This document shows, one piece after another, positions 40,684 through 49,529 of a stretch of 64,000 nucleotides of DNA (within the stretch, counting starts at the first letter, position 1; every line of letters begins with the position of its first letter). The position numbers and the translations under genes were made by a program. The notes beneath the pieces were generated by a model. That model was not told where the DNA came from. It saw nothing but the letters and a program-made list of their open reading frames with translations, and did not search any database. This stretch comes from Paraburkholderia kururiensis (lineage in GTDB: Bacteria > Pseudomonadota > Gammaproteobacteria > Burkholderiales > Burkholderiaceae): positions 4,712,001 through 4,776,000 of the forward strand of contig NZ_CP139965.1 of the NCBI RefSeq assembly GCF_034424375.1, in the 5' to 3' direction.

Positions 40684-42789
40684 TCACGCGGCGAGCCGCG
40701 AAATGTCCGCCACGCAGTTCATCTGCTGATGCAGCGCGCCGAGCAGCGCGAGGCGATTCGCGCGCAGCGCGGCGTCTTCGGCATTCACCATGACGTCGTT
40801 GAAGAACGTGTCCACCGGCTCGCGCAGCGCGGCTAGCGCGGTGAGCGCGCCCGTGTACTGGCGCGCCGCGAGCTGCGACTGCACGCGCGGAGCCACCTGT
40901 TCGAGCTGCGCGTGCAGCGCTTTTTCCGCGGGTTCCACAAGGAGCGCTGGCTGCACGCCACCGGCTGCGCCGCTCTCGGACTTCTTGAGAATGTTCGAGA
41001 TGCGCTTGTTCGCCGCCGCGAGCGATGCCGCTTCGGCCAGCGCCGCGAACTCGCGCACCGCGTCGAGGCGCGCGACGATGTCGTCTAGCCGCGTGGGGTT
41101 GAGCGCCAGCACGGCGTCGATTTCGCTTGCCGCGTAGCCGCGCTCGCGCAACAGGCCCCGCAGGCGGTCCATGAAGAACGCGTAGAGAGCGTCCGTCGAA
41201 TCGGCCACGTTGGGCACCGCTGCGAACTGCGCGTAAGCCGCGCGCAGCAGCGCGACGATATCGAGCGGCAGCTGTTTTTCTACGAGAATGCGCAGCACGC
41301 CGAGCGCATGACGGCGCAGCGCGAACGGGTCTTTCTCGCCCGTGGGCTGGAGACCGATACCCCAGATGCCGACGAGCGTTTCGAGCTTGTCCGCGAGTGC
41401 CACCACGGTGCCCGTGGTGGTGGCGGGCAGCGCATCGCCGGAGAAGCGTGGCTGGTAGTGCTCGCTGCATGCGAGCGCCACTTCCTCCGGTTCGCCGTCG
41501 TGGCGCGCGTAGTACGTGCCCATCGTGCCTTGCAGCTCGGGAAATTCGCCCACCATGTCGGTGAGCAGGTCCGCCTTGGCGAGCCGCGCGCCGAGCGTGG
41601 CGAGCGCGATGTCCGCGCCCATCATCTGTGCGATGCTGCCGGCGAGACCTTCCAGCCGCTCCACGCGTTGCAACTGCGAGCCGAGCTTGTTGTGATACAC
41701 GACGTTGGCGAGCAGCGGAACGCGGTCCGAGAGGCGCTTCTTCTTGTCGTGCTCGAAGAAGAACTTCGCGTCGGCAAGGCGCGGACGCACCACGCGCTCG
41801 TTGCCTTCCACGATGTCGCCCGGCGTTTTCGTTTCGATGTTCGAGACAATGAGAAAGCGCGAGCGTAGCTTGCCGGCGGCATCGGTGAGCGCGAAGTATT
41901 TCTGGTTCGTCTGCATGGTGAGGATCAGGCATTCCTGCGGCACCTGCAGGAACTCGTCCTCGAAGCGGCACGCGTACACCACGGGCCATTCGACGAGCGC
42001 CGTCACTTCGTCGAGCAGCGCTTCGGGCATCACCACCTGGTCGCCGTTCGCCTGCGCGAGCAGATGCGTGCGGATGGTTTCCTTGCGGTCCGCGAAGCTC
42101 GCCACGACGTGTCCCTTGTGCAGCAGCGTTTGCGCGTAGGCGTCCGCGTTCGGAATGGCAACGAGCCCTTCCGAGAGAAAGCGATGGCCGCGCGTGGTGT
42201 CGCCCGCATCCACGCCGAATGCGCTGACGGGCACGACCTCCGCGCCATGCAGCACGGTGAGCCGATGCACGGGCCGCACGAACTGGATGTTGCTGCCGTC
42301 CGGGCGCTGGTACGTCATGACCTTCGGAATGGGCAGCTTCGAGATGGCGAGCGCCTCGTCCAGCACGGCTTGCAGCCCTTCGGCCAACGTGGCGCCGGGG
42401 GCCGAGTAGTTGAGGAAGAACGCTTCGTTCTTGCCGTCCGTGGCGCGTTCGAGTTCCGCGACGGGGAAGTCGGGAAAGCCGAGCGCCGCGAGCTTCTTCG
42501 CGAGCGGCGCGGTGGGCTGGCCGTTCGCGTCGAGCGCGACGGAGACGGGCAGCACTTTCTCGCGCACGCGCTTTTCGGGCGCGACGCTGCGCACGTTCTT
42601 CACGACGACGGCGAGGCGCCGCGGCGTGGCATAGCGTTCGAACGACAGTTCGCCTTCGATCAGGTCGCGCGCGGCGAGGCGCTGTGCGATGCCTTCGGCG
42701 AACGCGTCGCCAAGGCGCGCGAGGGCCTTCGGCGGCAGCTCTTCGGTCAGCAGTTCGACGAGCAGGGTGGCTTGGTGAGCGTGTGTCAT
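40684..42789 (-). CDS. glyS: Glycyl-tRNA synthetase beta subunit
   Basis: A 701-residue beta subunit of the alpha2beta2 bacterial glycyl-tRNA synthetase. N-terminal LVELLTEELPPKALARLGDAFAEGI, the GDIVEGNERVVRPRLADAKFFFEHD stretch and the HD-like region GMWGIGLQPTGEKDPFALRR (written here as IWGIGLQPTGEKDPFALRR) are characteristic. The C-terminal anticodon-binding-like domain is helical. Starts at ATG 42789, 16 bases after the end of glyQ, and so is co-transcribed with it. Confidence 0.97.
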   Translation of the reverse strand: MTHAHQATLLVELLTEELPPKALARLGDAFAEGIAQRLAARDLIEGELSFERYATPRRLAVVVKNVRSVAPEKRVREKVLPVSVALDANGQPTAPLAKKLAALGFPDFPVAELERATDGKNEAFFLNYSAPGATLAEGLQAVLDEALAISKLPIPKVMTYQRPDGSNIQFVRPVHRLTVLHGAEVVPVSAFGVDAGDTTRGHRFLSEGLVAIPNADAYAQTLLHKGHVVASFADRKETIRTHLLAQANGDQVVMPEALLDEVTALVEWPVVYACRFEDEFLQVPQECLILTMQTNQKYFALTDAAGKLRSRFLIVSNIETKTPGDIVEGNERVVRPRLADAKFFFEHDKKKRLSDRVPLLANVVYHNKLGSQLQRVERLEGLAGSIAQMMGADIALATLGARLAKADLLTDMVGEFPELQGTMGTYYARHDGEPEEVALACSEHYQPRFSGDALPATTTGTVVALADKLETLVGIWGIGLQPTGEKDPFALRRHALGVLRILVEKQLPLDIVALLRAAYAQFAAVPNVADSTDALYAFFMDRLRGLLRERGYAASEIDAVLALNPTRLDDIVARLDAVREFAALAEAASLAAANKRISNILKKSESGAAGGVQPALLVEPAEKALHAQLEQVAPRVQSQLAARQYTGALTALAALREPVDTFFNDVMVNAEDAALRANRLALLGALHQQMNCVADISRLAA

Positions 42790-42805
42790 GGAGTTCTTGG
42801 TCCCG

Positions 42806-43813
42806 TCATTCCTCGTCGAACTTGCGTTCGACTTTCAGCGGCGGCGCCCAGGCGGGCATCGCGGCGTCTTGTGCGTCGGTCGTGAGGCCGGGCACGCCAT
42901 GCACGGGATTGCCGAGCATCGGGAAGCCCAGCCGTTCGCGCGAGTCGTAATACGCCTGCGCCACGAGCCGCGAGAGCGCGCGAATGCGGCCGATGTAGGC
43001 CGCGCGCTCCGTGACCGAAATGGCGCCGCGCGCATCGAGCAGGTTGAACGTGTGGCCGGCCTTGAGCACGAGTTCGTAGGCGGGCAGCGGGAGTTCGTTG
43101 TCCATCATCCGCTTCGCTTCGGCTTCGTAGCTGTTGAAGAAGGTGAACAGCAGATCGACGTTCGCGTGCTCGAAGTTGTACTTCGACTGTTCGACTTCGT
43201 TCTGGTGATAGACGTCGCCGTAGGTGAGGCGGCGCACTTCTGGGCCGTTCGGGCCCGGCTCTTCCCACTCGGTCCATACGAGGTCGTAGACGTTCTCGAC
43301 CTTCTGCAGATACATGGCGAGGCGCTCGAGGCCGTAGGTGATTTCGCCCAGCACCGGCTTGCAGTCGATGCCGCCCACCTGCTGGAAGTACGTGAACTGC
43401 GTCACTTCCATGCCGTTGAGCCAGACTTCCCAGCCGAGGCCCCAGGCGCCGAGCGTGGGGTTCTCCCAGTCGTCTTCCACGAAGCGCACGTCGTTCTGCT
43501 TCAGGTCGAAGCCGAGCGCTTCGAGCGAGCCGAGATAGAGGTCGAGGATGTTCTCCGGCGCCGGCTTCAGCACCGCCTGGTACTGGTAGTAGTGCTGCAG
43601 GCGGTTCGGGTTCTCGCCGTAGCGGCCGTCTTTCGGACGGCGCGAGGGCTGCACGTAGGCGGCGCGCCAGGGCTCGGGGCCGATTGCGCGCAAGAAGGTA
43701 TGGACGTGCGAGGTGCCCGCGCCGACTTCCATGTCGATGGGCTGGAGCAGCGCGCAGCCCTGCTTGTCCCAGTAGGACTGCAGCGTCAGGATGATTTGCT
43801 GAAACGTGAGCAT
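42806..43813 (-). CDS. glyQ: Glycyl-tRNA synthetase alpha subunit
   Basis: A 335-residue alpha subunit carrying the aminoacylation site of the tetrameric GlyRS. Family stretches: LTFQQIILTLQSYWDKQGCALLQPIDMEVGAGTSHVHTFLRAIGPEPW at the start, HYYQYQAVLKPAPENILDLYLGSLEALG, and CYFQQVGGID-like TYFQQVGGIDCKPVLGEITYGLERLAMYLQ in the middle. The C-terminal 40 residues are less conserved. Start: ATG at 43813. Together with glyS it gives a complete enzyme. Confidence 0.97.
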   Translation of the reverse strand: MLTFQQIILTLQSYWDKQGCALLQPIDMEVGAGTSHVHTFLRAIGPEPWRAAYVQPSRRPKDGRYGENPNRLQHYYQYQAVLKPAPENILDLYLGSLEALGFDLKQNDVRFVEDDWENPTLGAWGLGWEVWLNGMEVTQFTYFQQVGGIDCKPVLGEITYGLERLAMYLQKVENVYDLVWTEWEEPGPNGPEVRRLTYGDVYHQNEVEQSKYNFEHANVDLLFTFFNSYEAEAKRMMDNELPLPAYELVLKAGHTFNLLDARGAISVTERAAYIGRIRALSRLVAQAYYDSRERLGFPMLGNPVHGVPGLTTDAQDAAMPAWAPPLKVERKFDEE

Positions 43814-43984
43814 GAAGTGCCTTTCGGGCAGATGGCGCCCCGCGGCCCGGCGCCGTGCGGACCGTCCGCGGCGCGAGCCGGCTGGTATGCGGCCGGGGGC
43901 TAAAACGTCGAATTTTACCGGATTGGCGGTGGGTTGAGACTTCCAGCGGGGTAGGCCGGGTGGCTGATCGGCTCGCGCGACTCA

Positions 43985-44002
43985 CGAGGGCGAACGCCCT
44001 CG
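43985..44002. repeat. Perfect 8-bp hairpin downstream of lnt
   Basis: CGAGGGCG (43985-43992) pairs with CGCCCTCG (43995-44002) across a two-base gap. On the minus strand it lies 34 bases after the lnt stop, without a T-run. It could mark a boundary between lnt and glyQ. Confidence 0.45.
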
Positions 44003-44036
44003 CGCCTCATTTACGACGTAGCGCTGCCGCCGCCCG

Positions 44037-45761
44037 TCACTTTTTGCCCTGTGTCCGCCGCCCAGGCCCGAACGCAAACCCGAACGCGAGCAGCAGCAGG
44101 GAAACCGCGAGCACCGTGTTGTTGCCGCTCGTCACGTAGGGCGTGAAGCCCGAGGTGCCTTGCACGTCGACGTCGAGCGTGCCTTCCGTGAAGGTGGGCA
44201 GGCGGGCGATCACGCGGCCGCGAGCGTCTATGGCCGCGGTGGCGCCGGTATTGGTTGCGCGCAGCATGGGGCGCCCGGTTTCGAGCGAACGCATGCGGGC
44301 GATCTGCAAGTGCTGGTCGAGCGCGATGGTGTTGCCGAACCACGCCAGATTGGTCGAGTTGACGAGCACGCCCGCCGGCGTCGCGCTGTCGCGAATGCTG
44401 CGCGCGATCTCTTCGCCGAAGATGTCTTCGTAGCAGATGTCGACGGCCACGGGCTGGTTGTGCACGACGAATGGCTGCTGCACCGGCGTGCCGCGCGCGA
44501 AGTCGCCCAGCGGAATGTTCATGAGGTTCACGAACCAGCGGAAGCCCCACGGCACGAACTCGCCGAACGGCACGAGGTGATGCTTGTCGTAGCGGTACAG
44601 TTCGCGCGAACCGGGCGTGATGCCGTAGAGGCTGTTCGTGTAGTCGACGATGCGTCCATCAGGCGTGACCGTGCCGCCGATCGCACCGAACAGGATCGCC
44701 GTGCCCGTGGAGTCCGCAAACTGGCGTACTGCCGTGGCGAAGCGGTCGGGCACCTGCTGCACGAGCACGGGAATCGCGGTCTCGGGCGTCACGACGAGAT
44801 CGGCCGGCTTCGCGGTGATCATCTGCTGGTATTCGTCGATGGCCTGCAACACGCCCGCTTCCTCGAACTTCATGTCCTGCTTGACGTTGCCTTGCAGCAG
44901 CCGCACGTGCAGCGGTGCGTTGGCGGGCACGGTCCACGTGACGAACGAGAGCGCCATGCCGGCCGCGGCGAGCGCGATCGCGATGCCGCCCGACACGGCC
45001 ACGCCAGCAGCGGGCTTTGCTGTGTCAAGCGACGCAGGCGCGCCGCTCACGCCATTCGTCTTGCCGCTTGCAGACGAACGGCCCGACTGCGCGGCGCGCG
45101 TGACGGCCTGCACGATGAGCGCGGCCACCAGCGCCAGCATCCAGCCCACGCCGTACACGCCGGCTATCGGCGCGAATCCCGCGAGGGGGCCGTCCACCTG
45201 CGCGTAGCCGCTCGCGAGCCACGGAAAGCCCGTGAACACCGTGCCGCGCAGCCACTCACCGAGCGCCCAGGCGCTGGCGAAGGCGAACGCGCCGTGCCAT
45301 GTCGGCGAAAACGGCCGGTCGCCCGCTTTGCCGTTGTTCGCGTGGCCGGCGCAAAACGACCAGATACCGGCCGCGAGCGCGGGATAGAAGCCGAGGTACA
45401 GCGAGAACAGCACGAGCGCCGCGCCTGCAAGTGGCGCCGGCATGCCGCCGTAGAAATGCATGCTGACGTAGAGCCACCACACGCCGGTCACGAGGTTGCC
45501 GAAGCCGAAGGCCCAGCCGGTGAGGGCGGCGCTCTTCCAGCCCGTGGTGCGCGTGAGCCAGAAATAGAAGAACGCGAAGATCGCGATTTCGAGCCAGCCG
45601 CCGTGCGGCGTGGGCGCGAATGAAAGTGTGTTGGCGGCGCCGGCTGCGAGGGCGGCGAGGTAATGCCAGCGCGGCAGCGCGCGACCGCCTGCCGATTCGG
45701 CGGCACCGGGCGCGGTGGGCGTCGCGCCGGATCGCAGGCGCGAGGAAATGGGGTCGGCCAT
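44037..45761 (-). CDS. lnt: Apolipoprotein N-acyltransferase Lnt
   Basis: A 574-residue inner-membrane enzyme that adds the third acyl chain to lipoproteins. N-terminal transmembrane helices (about 30-260) are followed by a nitrilase-like periplasmic domain with the catalytic triad in VTPETAIPV (Glu), YDKHHLVPFGEFVP (Lys) and VDICYEDIFGEE (Cys), and a last helix near the C-terminus (TVLAVSLLLLAFGFAFG). It is longer than many Lnt proteins because of low-complexity stretches near 255-290. The ATG at 45761 is chosen over an unconserved upstream extension. It follows corC at 276 bases. Confidence 0.95.
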   Translation of the reverse strand: MADPISSRLRSGATPTAPGAAESAGGRALPRWHYLAALAAGAANTLSFAPTPHGGWLEIAIFAFFYFWLTRTTGWKSAALTGWAFGFGNLVTGVWWLYVSMHFYGGMPAPLAGAALVLFSLYLGFYPALAAGIWSFCAGHANNGKAGDRPFSPTWHGAFAFASAWALGEWLRGTVFTGFPWLASGYAQVDGPLAGFAPIAGVYGVGWMLALVAALIVQAVTRAAQSGRSSASGKTNGVSGAPASLDTAKPAAGVAVSGGIAIALAAAGMALSFVTWTVPANAPLHVRLLQGNVKQDMKFEEAGVLQAIDEYQQMITAKPADLVVTPETAIPVLVQQVPDRFATAVRQFADSTGTAILFGAIGGTVTPDGRIVDYTNSLYGITPGSRELYRYDKHHLVPFGEFVPWGFRWFVNLMNIPLGDFARGTPVQQPFVVHNQPVAVDICYEDIFGEEIARSIRDSATPAGVLVNSTNLAWFGNTIALDQHLQIARMRSLETGRPMLRATNTGATAAIDARGRVIARLPTFTEGTLDVDVQGTSGFTPYVTSGNNTVLAVSLLLLAFGFAFGPGRRTQGKK

Positions 45762-46037
45762 GGTCGAATTCAGTGAGTGCCAGGGTGGCTCGTGTGATTG
45801 CTCGGGGCGCGGCCGATGGCCGGCGAGCGATTGTGGCATACGGTTGTGACGCGGCGCGGCTGGGCGAGGTTCGCGCAACGTGCGCCGCGAGTCGCGCGGC
45901 GGCTATCAGAGGTTTTCGCGAGGCGGGTGGCGGTGGTTCAGGGGCGAAGCGCCTCACCGCGGTCTGAAGTTCATGGAGTCGGCTGGCCCGGCGAAGAGAG
46001 GGCCACGGGGATCACGACCTCGGCAAAGCGCCCGCCT

Positions 46038-46931
46038 TCAGGTGCCCGGCGGCTGCAACGCCGCCTCGCGCTGGCCGGCCATCGCGTCGCGACGCACCAG
46101 CAGCATGTGGAGTTGCCGTGCGTCGGCGCGCAGCACCTCGAAGATCAGGTCGTCGATGCGCACCTTCTCGCCGCGATGCGGCACGTGTCCGAAGTGGTGT
46201 GTGACGAGCCCGCCGATCGTATCCACTTCCTCGTCGGGGAAATGCGTGCCGAAGGCCTCGTTGAACTGGCCGATTTCGGTCAGCGCGCGCACGCGAAAAC
46301 GCCCGTCGGGCGATTCGATGATGTTGCCGCTTTCCTCGTCGAAGTCGTACTCGTCTTCGATGTCGCCCACGATCTGCTCGAGCACGTCTTCGATCGTGAT
46401 GAGGCCGGCCACGCCGCCGTATTCGTCCACGACGATGGCGATGTGGTTGCGGTTCATGCGGAAGTCGCGCAGCAGCACGTTGAGGCGCTTCGACTCGGGA
46501 ATGAACACCGCGGGGCGCAGCATGCCGCGCACGTCGAACTCTTCTTCGGCGTAGTAGCGCAGCAGGTCTTTCGCGAGCAGCACGCCGATCACGTTGTCGC
46601 GATTGCCTTCGTAGACCGGGTAGCGCGAGTGCGCCTTTTCGAGCACGAAGGGGATGAATTCGTCGGGGTTGTCCGCGATGTTGATCGCGTCCATCTGGGC
46701 GCGCGGCACCATGATGTCGCGGGCGCACAGTTCGGAGACCTGGAACACGCCTTCGATCATCGAGAGCGAATCCGCGTCGATGAGATTGCGTTCGTGCGCG
46801 TCCTGGAGAATCTCGAGAAGCTCGCCGCGGGAATCGGGCTCGGGCGAGATGAAGTCGGTCAGTCGCTCGAGCAGCGAGCGCTTTTCGTGAGGTTTGCCGG
46901 TTTGTCGTCGACTGGGATAAGAGTCGTTCAT
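46038..46931 (-). CDS. corC: CorC/HlyC-type CBS-domain transporter-associated protein
   Basis: A 297-residue cytosolic protein. It has two CBS domains (about 65-190; RDIMVPRAQMDAI and DVRGMLRPAVFIPESKRLNVLL) and a C-terminal CorC/HlyC domain (about 205-285; NIIESPDGRFRVRALTEIGQFNEAFGTHFP). CorC was linked to magnesium and cobalt efflux; its role next to lnt, ybeY and phoH is conserved but not well explained. Start: ATG at 46931. A longer in-frame extension to 47342 is rejected, because the conserved N-terminus is MNDSYPSRRQTGKPHEKRSLLERL. Confidence 0.94.
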   Translation of the reverse strand: MNDSYPSRRQTGKPHEKRSLLERLTDFISPEPDSRGELLEILQDAHERNLIDADSLSMIEGVFQVSELCARDIMVPRAQMDAINIADNPDEFIPFVLEKAHSRYPVYEGNRDNVIGVLLAKDLLRYYAEEEFDVRGMLRPAVFIPESKRLNVLLRDFRMNRNHIAIVVDEYGGVAGLITIEDVLEQIVGDIEDEYDFDEESGNIIESPDGRFRVRALTEIGQFNEAFGTHFPDEEVDTIGGLVTHHFGHVPHRGEKVRIDDLIFEVLRADARQLHMLLVRRDAMAGQREAALQPPGT

Positions 46932-47217
46932 GGTGGTGCGCCCCGCCATGCCGGGCGCGCTGTTGCGGAGGGTTAAGGATACACCACGCGTGTGGCGCGA
47001 CCGTGTAGCCGGGCGGCCAGCGCCTTGGCCGGACCTTGTGTCTCGCCGCGTGACGCTGAGCCTGTTCACGGCGAGGCTCAGTGCGCGGGCAACGTCGTTC
47101 AATGCTATCGCAGAAAACCGCGCGACTGCCTGCGGACAAATTTCGGTGCGGGCCAGATGGGCGTCCGGCCGCGCTGCGGCACGAGGCCGTCGTGGCTGCG
47201 GCGGTTGGACCGCAGTT

Positions 47218-47901
47218 TCAGGGAGCGGAGGCGGCGCCGTCCGCTGCGCAACGCCGCAGCAGCGCTTCCAGCGCGCGGTCCGGCATGCCGATTTCGCGCA
47301 ACGCGACGACTGTGCGCCGCACGTAGTCGAGCGTCGAGCCATAGCGGCCGCAGGCGCATCCCAGCACGGTGCGCACGGTTTCGTCGGGCAGTTTGCCGGT
47401 GTAGCTGGGGACGTCGCGCCGCATCACGAAGGCCAGCGCTTCCACGAAGCGCCCGTCGGCAAGTTTGCACGGCAGCCAGGCCGGACGATACGACCCCATC
47501 GGCATTTCACGCCGCCACAGCGCTTCGAGATGCGGCATCACGCCGGCCGCGGCGAGCCGGAAGGCCATGCCCTGGCACGAGCCGCCGCGGTCCAGCGCGA
47601 GCACGAGGCCGGGCTGGTCGGGCGTGCCGCGGTTCACCCGCGACCACAGATAAAGCCCGCGATGGTAGCCGTGCACGCGCGAACGCACGCTTTCCACGGT
47701 GGGCAGCCCCGGGTTCCAGATCAGCGATCCATAGCCGAACAGCCACAGGTCGCTTTGGCCGTCCCATTGCTGCAAGGTGCAGTCGAGCGAGGCGCGCAGT
47801 TCGTCGTCCGTGAGCAGGCGCGAGGCCCCGAGCGACGGCGGATAGTCGGGACACGAAGCTGCCCCAGCGGCAAGCGGTGTTGAGAGATAGCGGGCGCTCA
47901 C
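47218..47901 (-). CDS. ChaC-like gamma-glutamylcyclotransferase
   Basis: A 227-residue protein of the ChaC/GGCT family; ChaC enzymes cleave glutathione to 5-oxoproline and Cys-Gly. The signature LWLFGYGSLIWNPGLPTVESVRSRVHGYHRGLYLWS spans residues about 52-87, followed by GGSCQGMAFRLA and the catalytic-region WRREMPMGSYRPAWL. The YGSLIW motif and a glutamate in WRREM are present, so it looks active. It sits in the corC-ybeY interval, 14 bases after ybeY and 286 bases before corC, where most genomes have no such gene to my knowledge. Confidence 0.92.
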   Translation of the reverse strand: MSARYLSTPLAAGAASCPDYPPSLGASRLLTDDELRASLDCTLQQWDGQSDLWLFGYGSLIWNPGLPTVESVRSRVHGYHRGLYLWSRVNRGTPDQPGLVLALDRGGSCQGMAFRLAAAGVMPHLEALWRREMPMGSYRPAWLPCKLADGRFVEALAFVMRRDVPSYTGKLPDETVRTVLGCACGRYGSTLDYVRRTVVALREIGMPDRALEALLRRCAADGAASAP

Positions 47902-47915
47902 TTAAAGGCGGCGTA

Positions 47916-48383
47916 TTAGTCGGCGCGATACGGGTCGGGAAAACCGAGCGAGTTCATGATATCGGTTTCAATGCCTTCCATCTCTTCGGCCTCGTCGTCG
48001 GTCTCGTGGTCGTAGCCTTGGGCGTGGAGCGCGCCGTGCACCAGCAGATGCGCGTAGTGGGCGGCGAGCGGCTTGCCTTGCTCGGCGGCTTCGCGTTCGA
48101 CCACGGGGCAGCACAGGATGAGGTCGCCCGTGACGGGGTCCGCTTCGCTTTGCGCGTAGGCGAAGGTGAGCACGTTGGTCGCGTAGTCCTTGCCGCGGTA
48201 GGTGCGGTTCAGGGTGCGGCCTTCCTCGGCGTCGACGAAGCGCACGGTGAGTTCCGCGTCCGCGAACAGGGCCGCCTTGACCCAGTTCGCGACCGTCGCG
48301 CGCGGCAGCATCGCCTTGTGTTGCGGGAACGCCTTCGCGGCCGGAAATTGCAGCGTCAGTTTCAGTTTGGGCTCGCGCGTCAT
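47916..48383 (-). CDS. ybeY: Endoribonuclease YbeY
   Basis: A 155-residue single-strand-specific RNase involved in 16S rRNA 3'-end maturation and ribosome quality control. The metal-binding H-x3-H-x5-H motif is intact: His116, His120 and His126 (HGALHAQGYDH). N-terminal NWVKAALFADAELTVRFVDAEEGRTLNRTYRGKDYATNVLTFAY matches the family. It overlaps phoH by four bases (48380-48383), consistent with coupled translation and the conserved phoH-ybeY order. Confidence 0.96.
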   Translation of the reverse strand: MTREPKLKLTLQFPAAKAFPQHKAMLPRATVANWVKAALFADAELTVRFVDAEEGRTLNRTYRGKDYATNVLTFAYAQSEADPVTGDLILCCPVVEREAAEQGKPLAAHYAHLLVHGALHAQGYDHETDDEAEEMEGIETDIMNSLGFPDPYRAD

Positions 48384-49438
48384 GCTTCTTCTTGTTTCGC
48401 GTGCTCGTCGTAGGCCTCGACAATGCGTGCCACGAGCGGATGGCGCACCACGTCCGCGCTCGTGAAGCGCGTAAGCGCGATGCCCCGTACGTTCGCGAGC
48501 ACCTGCTGCGCTTCCACGAGACCGCTCTTCTGCGCGCGCGGCAGGTCGATCTGCGTCGTGTCGCCCGTCACCACGGCCTTCGACCCGAAGCCGATGCGCG
48601 TGAGGAACATCTTCATCTGCTCGGGCGTGGTGTTCTGCGCCTCGTCGAGGATGATGAACGCGTGGTTCAGCGTGCGGCCGCGCATGTAGGCGAGCGGCGC
48701 GATTTCGATCATCTGCCGCTCGAACATCTTGGCCGTCTTGTCGAAGCCGAGCAGGTCGTAGAGCGCGTCGTAGAGCGGGCGCAGGTACGGGTCCACCTTT
48801 TGTGCGAGGTCGCCGGGCAGAAAGCCGAGCCGCTCGCCGGCCTCGACGGCCGGACGCGTCAGCACGATGCGCTTGACCTGGTCGCGTTCGAGCGCATCCA
48901 CGGCGCAGGCCACGGCCAGATAGGTCTTGCCCGTGCCGGCCGGACCCACGCCGAAGGTGACGTCGTGCGAAACGATCTGCTTGAGGTATTCGCGCTGGGC
49001 CGGCGTGCGGCCGCGCAGGTCGGCGCGGCGCGTGTAGAGCTTCGGCCCCGGTTCTTCGGCCTCGCCGTCGGCGTGTGCGGGTTCGTCGAACGGATGGTCG
49101 GGGTCGCCGCGAAAACGTGGGTCGAGTTCCTCGTTGCCGTTCGTGCCCGCGCTTGTGCCCTTGCCCGTGTTGGCAGGATGCCGGGCTTCGACGAGTGCCA
49201 GCTGGATGTCGTCCACGGAAAGCGGCTCGCGTGCGCGGTTGTAGAAGTTTTCGAGGGCGGTCATGGCGACTTTCGCGCCGCGCCCGCGAATCGAGATGCG
49301 GTGGCCGCGCCTTGACAGCGTCACGTCGAGCGCCTGTTCGATCTGGCGCAGGTTTTCGTCGAGCGGCCCGCAGAGATTGGCGAGCCGGGCGTTATCGTCG
49401 CGCGGGGCGGTGAATTCCAGTTGCTGGGCGGTCTTCAA
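48380..49438 (-). CDS. PhoH-like ATPase (YbeZ)
   Basis: A 352-residue PhoH-family P-loop ATPase, the usual partner of YbeY in RNA processing. The Walker A is GVGPAGTGKTYLAV in the middle, with Walker B FIILDEAQNTTPEQMKMFL. The first 130 residues hold a KH-like region (GRGAKVAMTALENFYNRAR) and a low-complexity linker. The ATG at 49438 starts MKTAQQLEFTAPRDD. Its stop overlaps ybeY; miaB lies 91 bases upstream. Confidence 0.95.
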   Translation of the reverse strand: MKTAQQLEFTAPRDDNARLANLCGPLDENLRQIEQALDVTLSRRGHRISIRGRGAKVAMTALENFYNRAREPLSVDDIQLALVEARHPANTGKGTSAGTNGNEELDPRFRGDPDHPFDEPAHADGEAEEPGPKLYTRRADLRGRTPAQREYLKQIVSHDVTFGVGPAGTGKTYLAVACAVDALERDQVKRIVLTRPAVEAGERLGFLPGDLAQKVDPYLRPLYDALYDLLGFDKTAKMFERQMIEIAPLAYMRGRTLNHAFIILDEAQNTTPEQMKMFLTRIGFGSKAVVTGDTTQIDLPRAQKSGLVEAQQVLANVRGIALTRFTSADVVRHPLVARIVEAYDEHAKQEEA

Positions 49439-49529
49439 GGTGTCTGGCTACTCCTGCCGGTTAGCGGCCGTGGGGTCGAGCGGCGGGCGCGCATCGTGGT
49501 GCGGGACGCGCGCGCCGGGCGCCGCAGGT

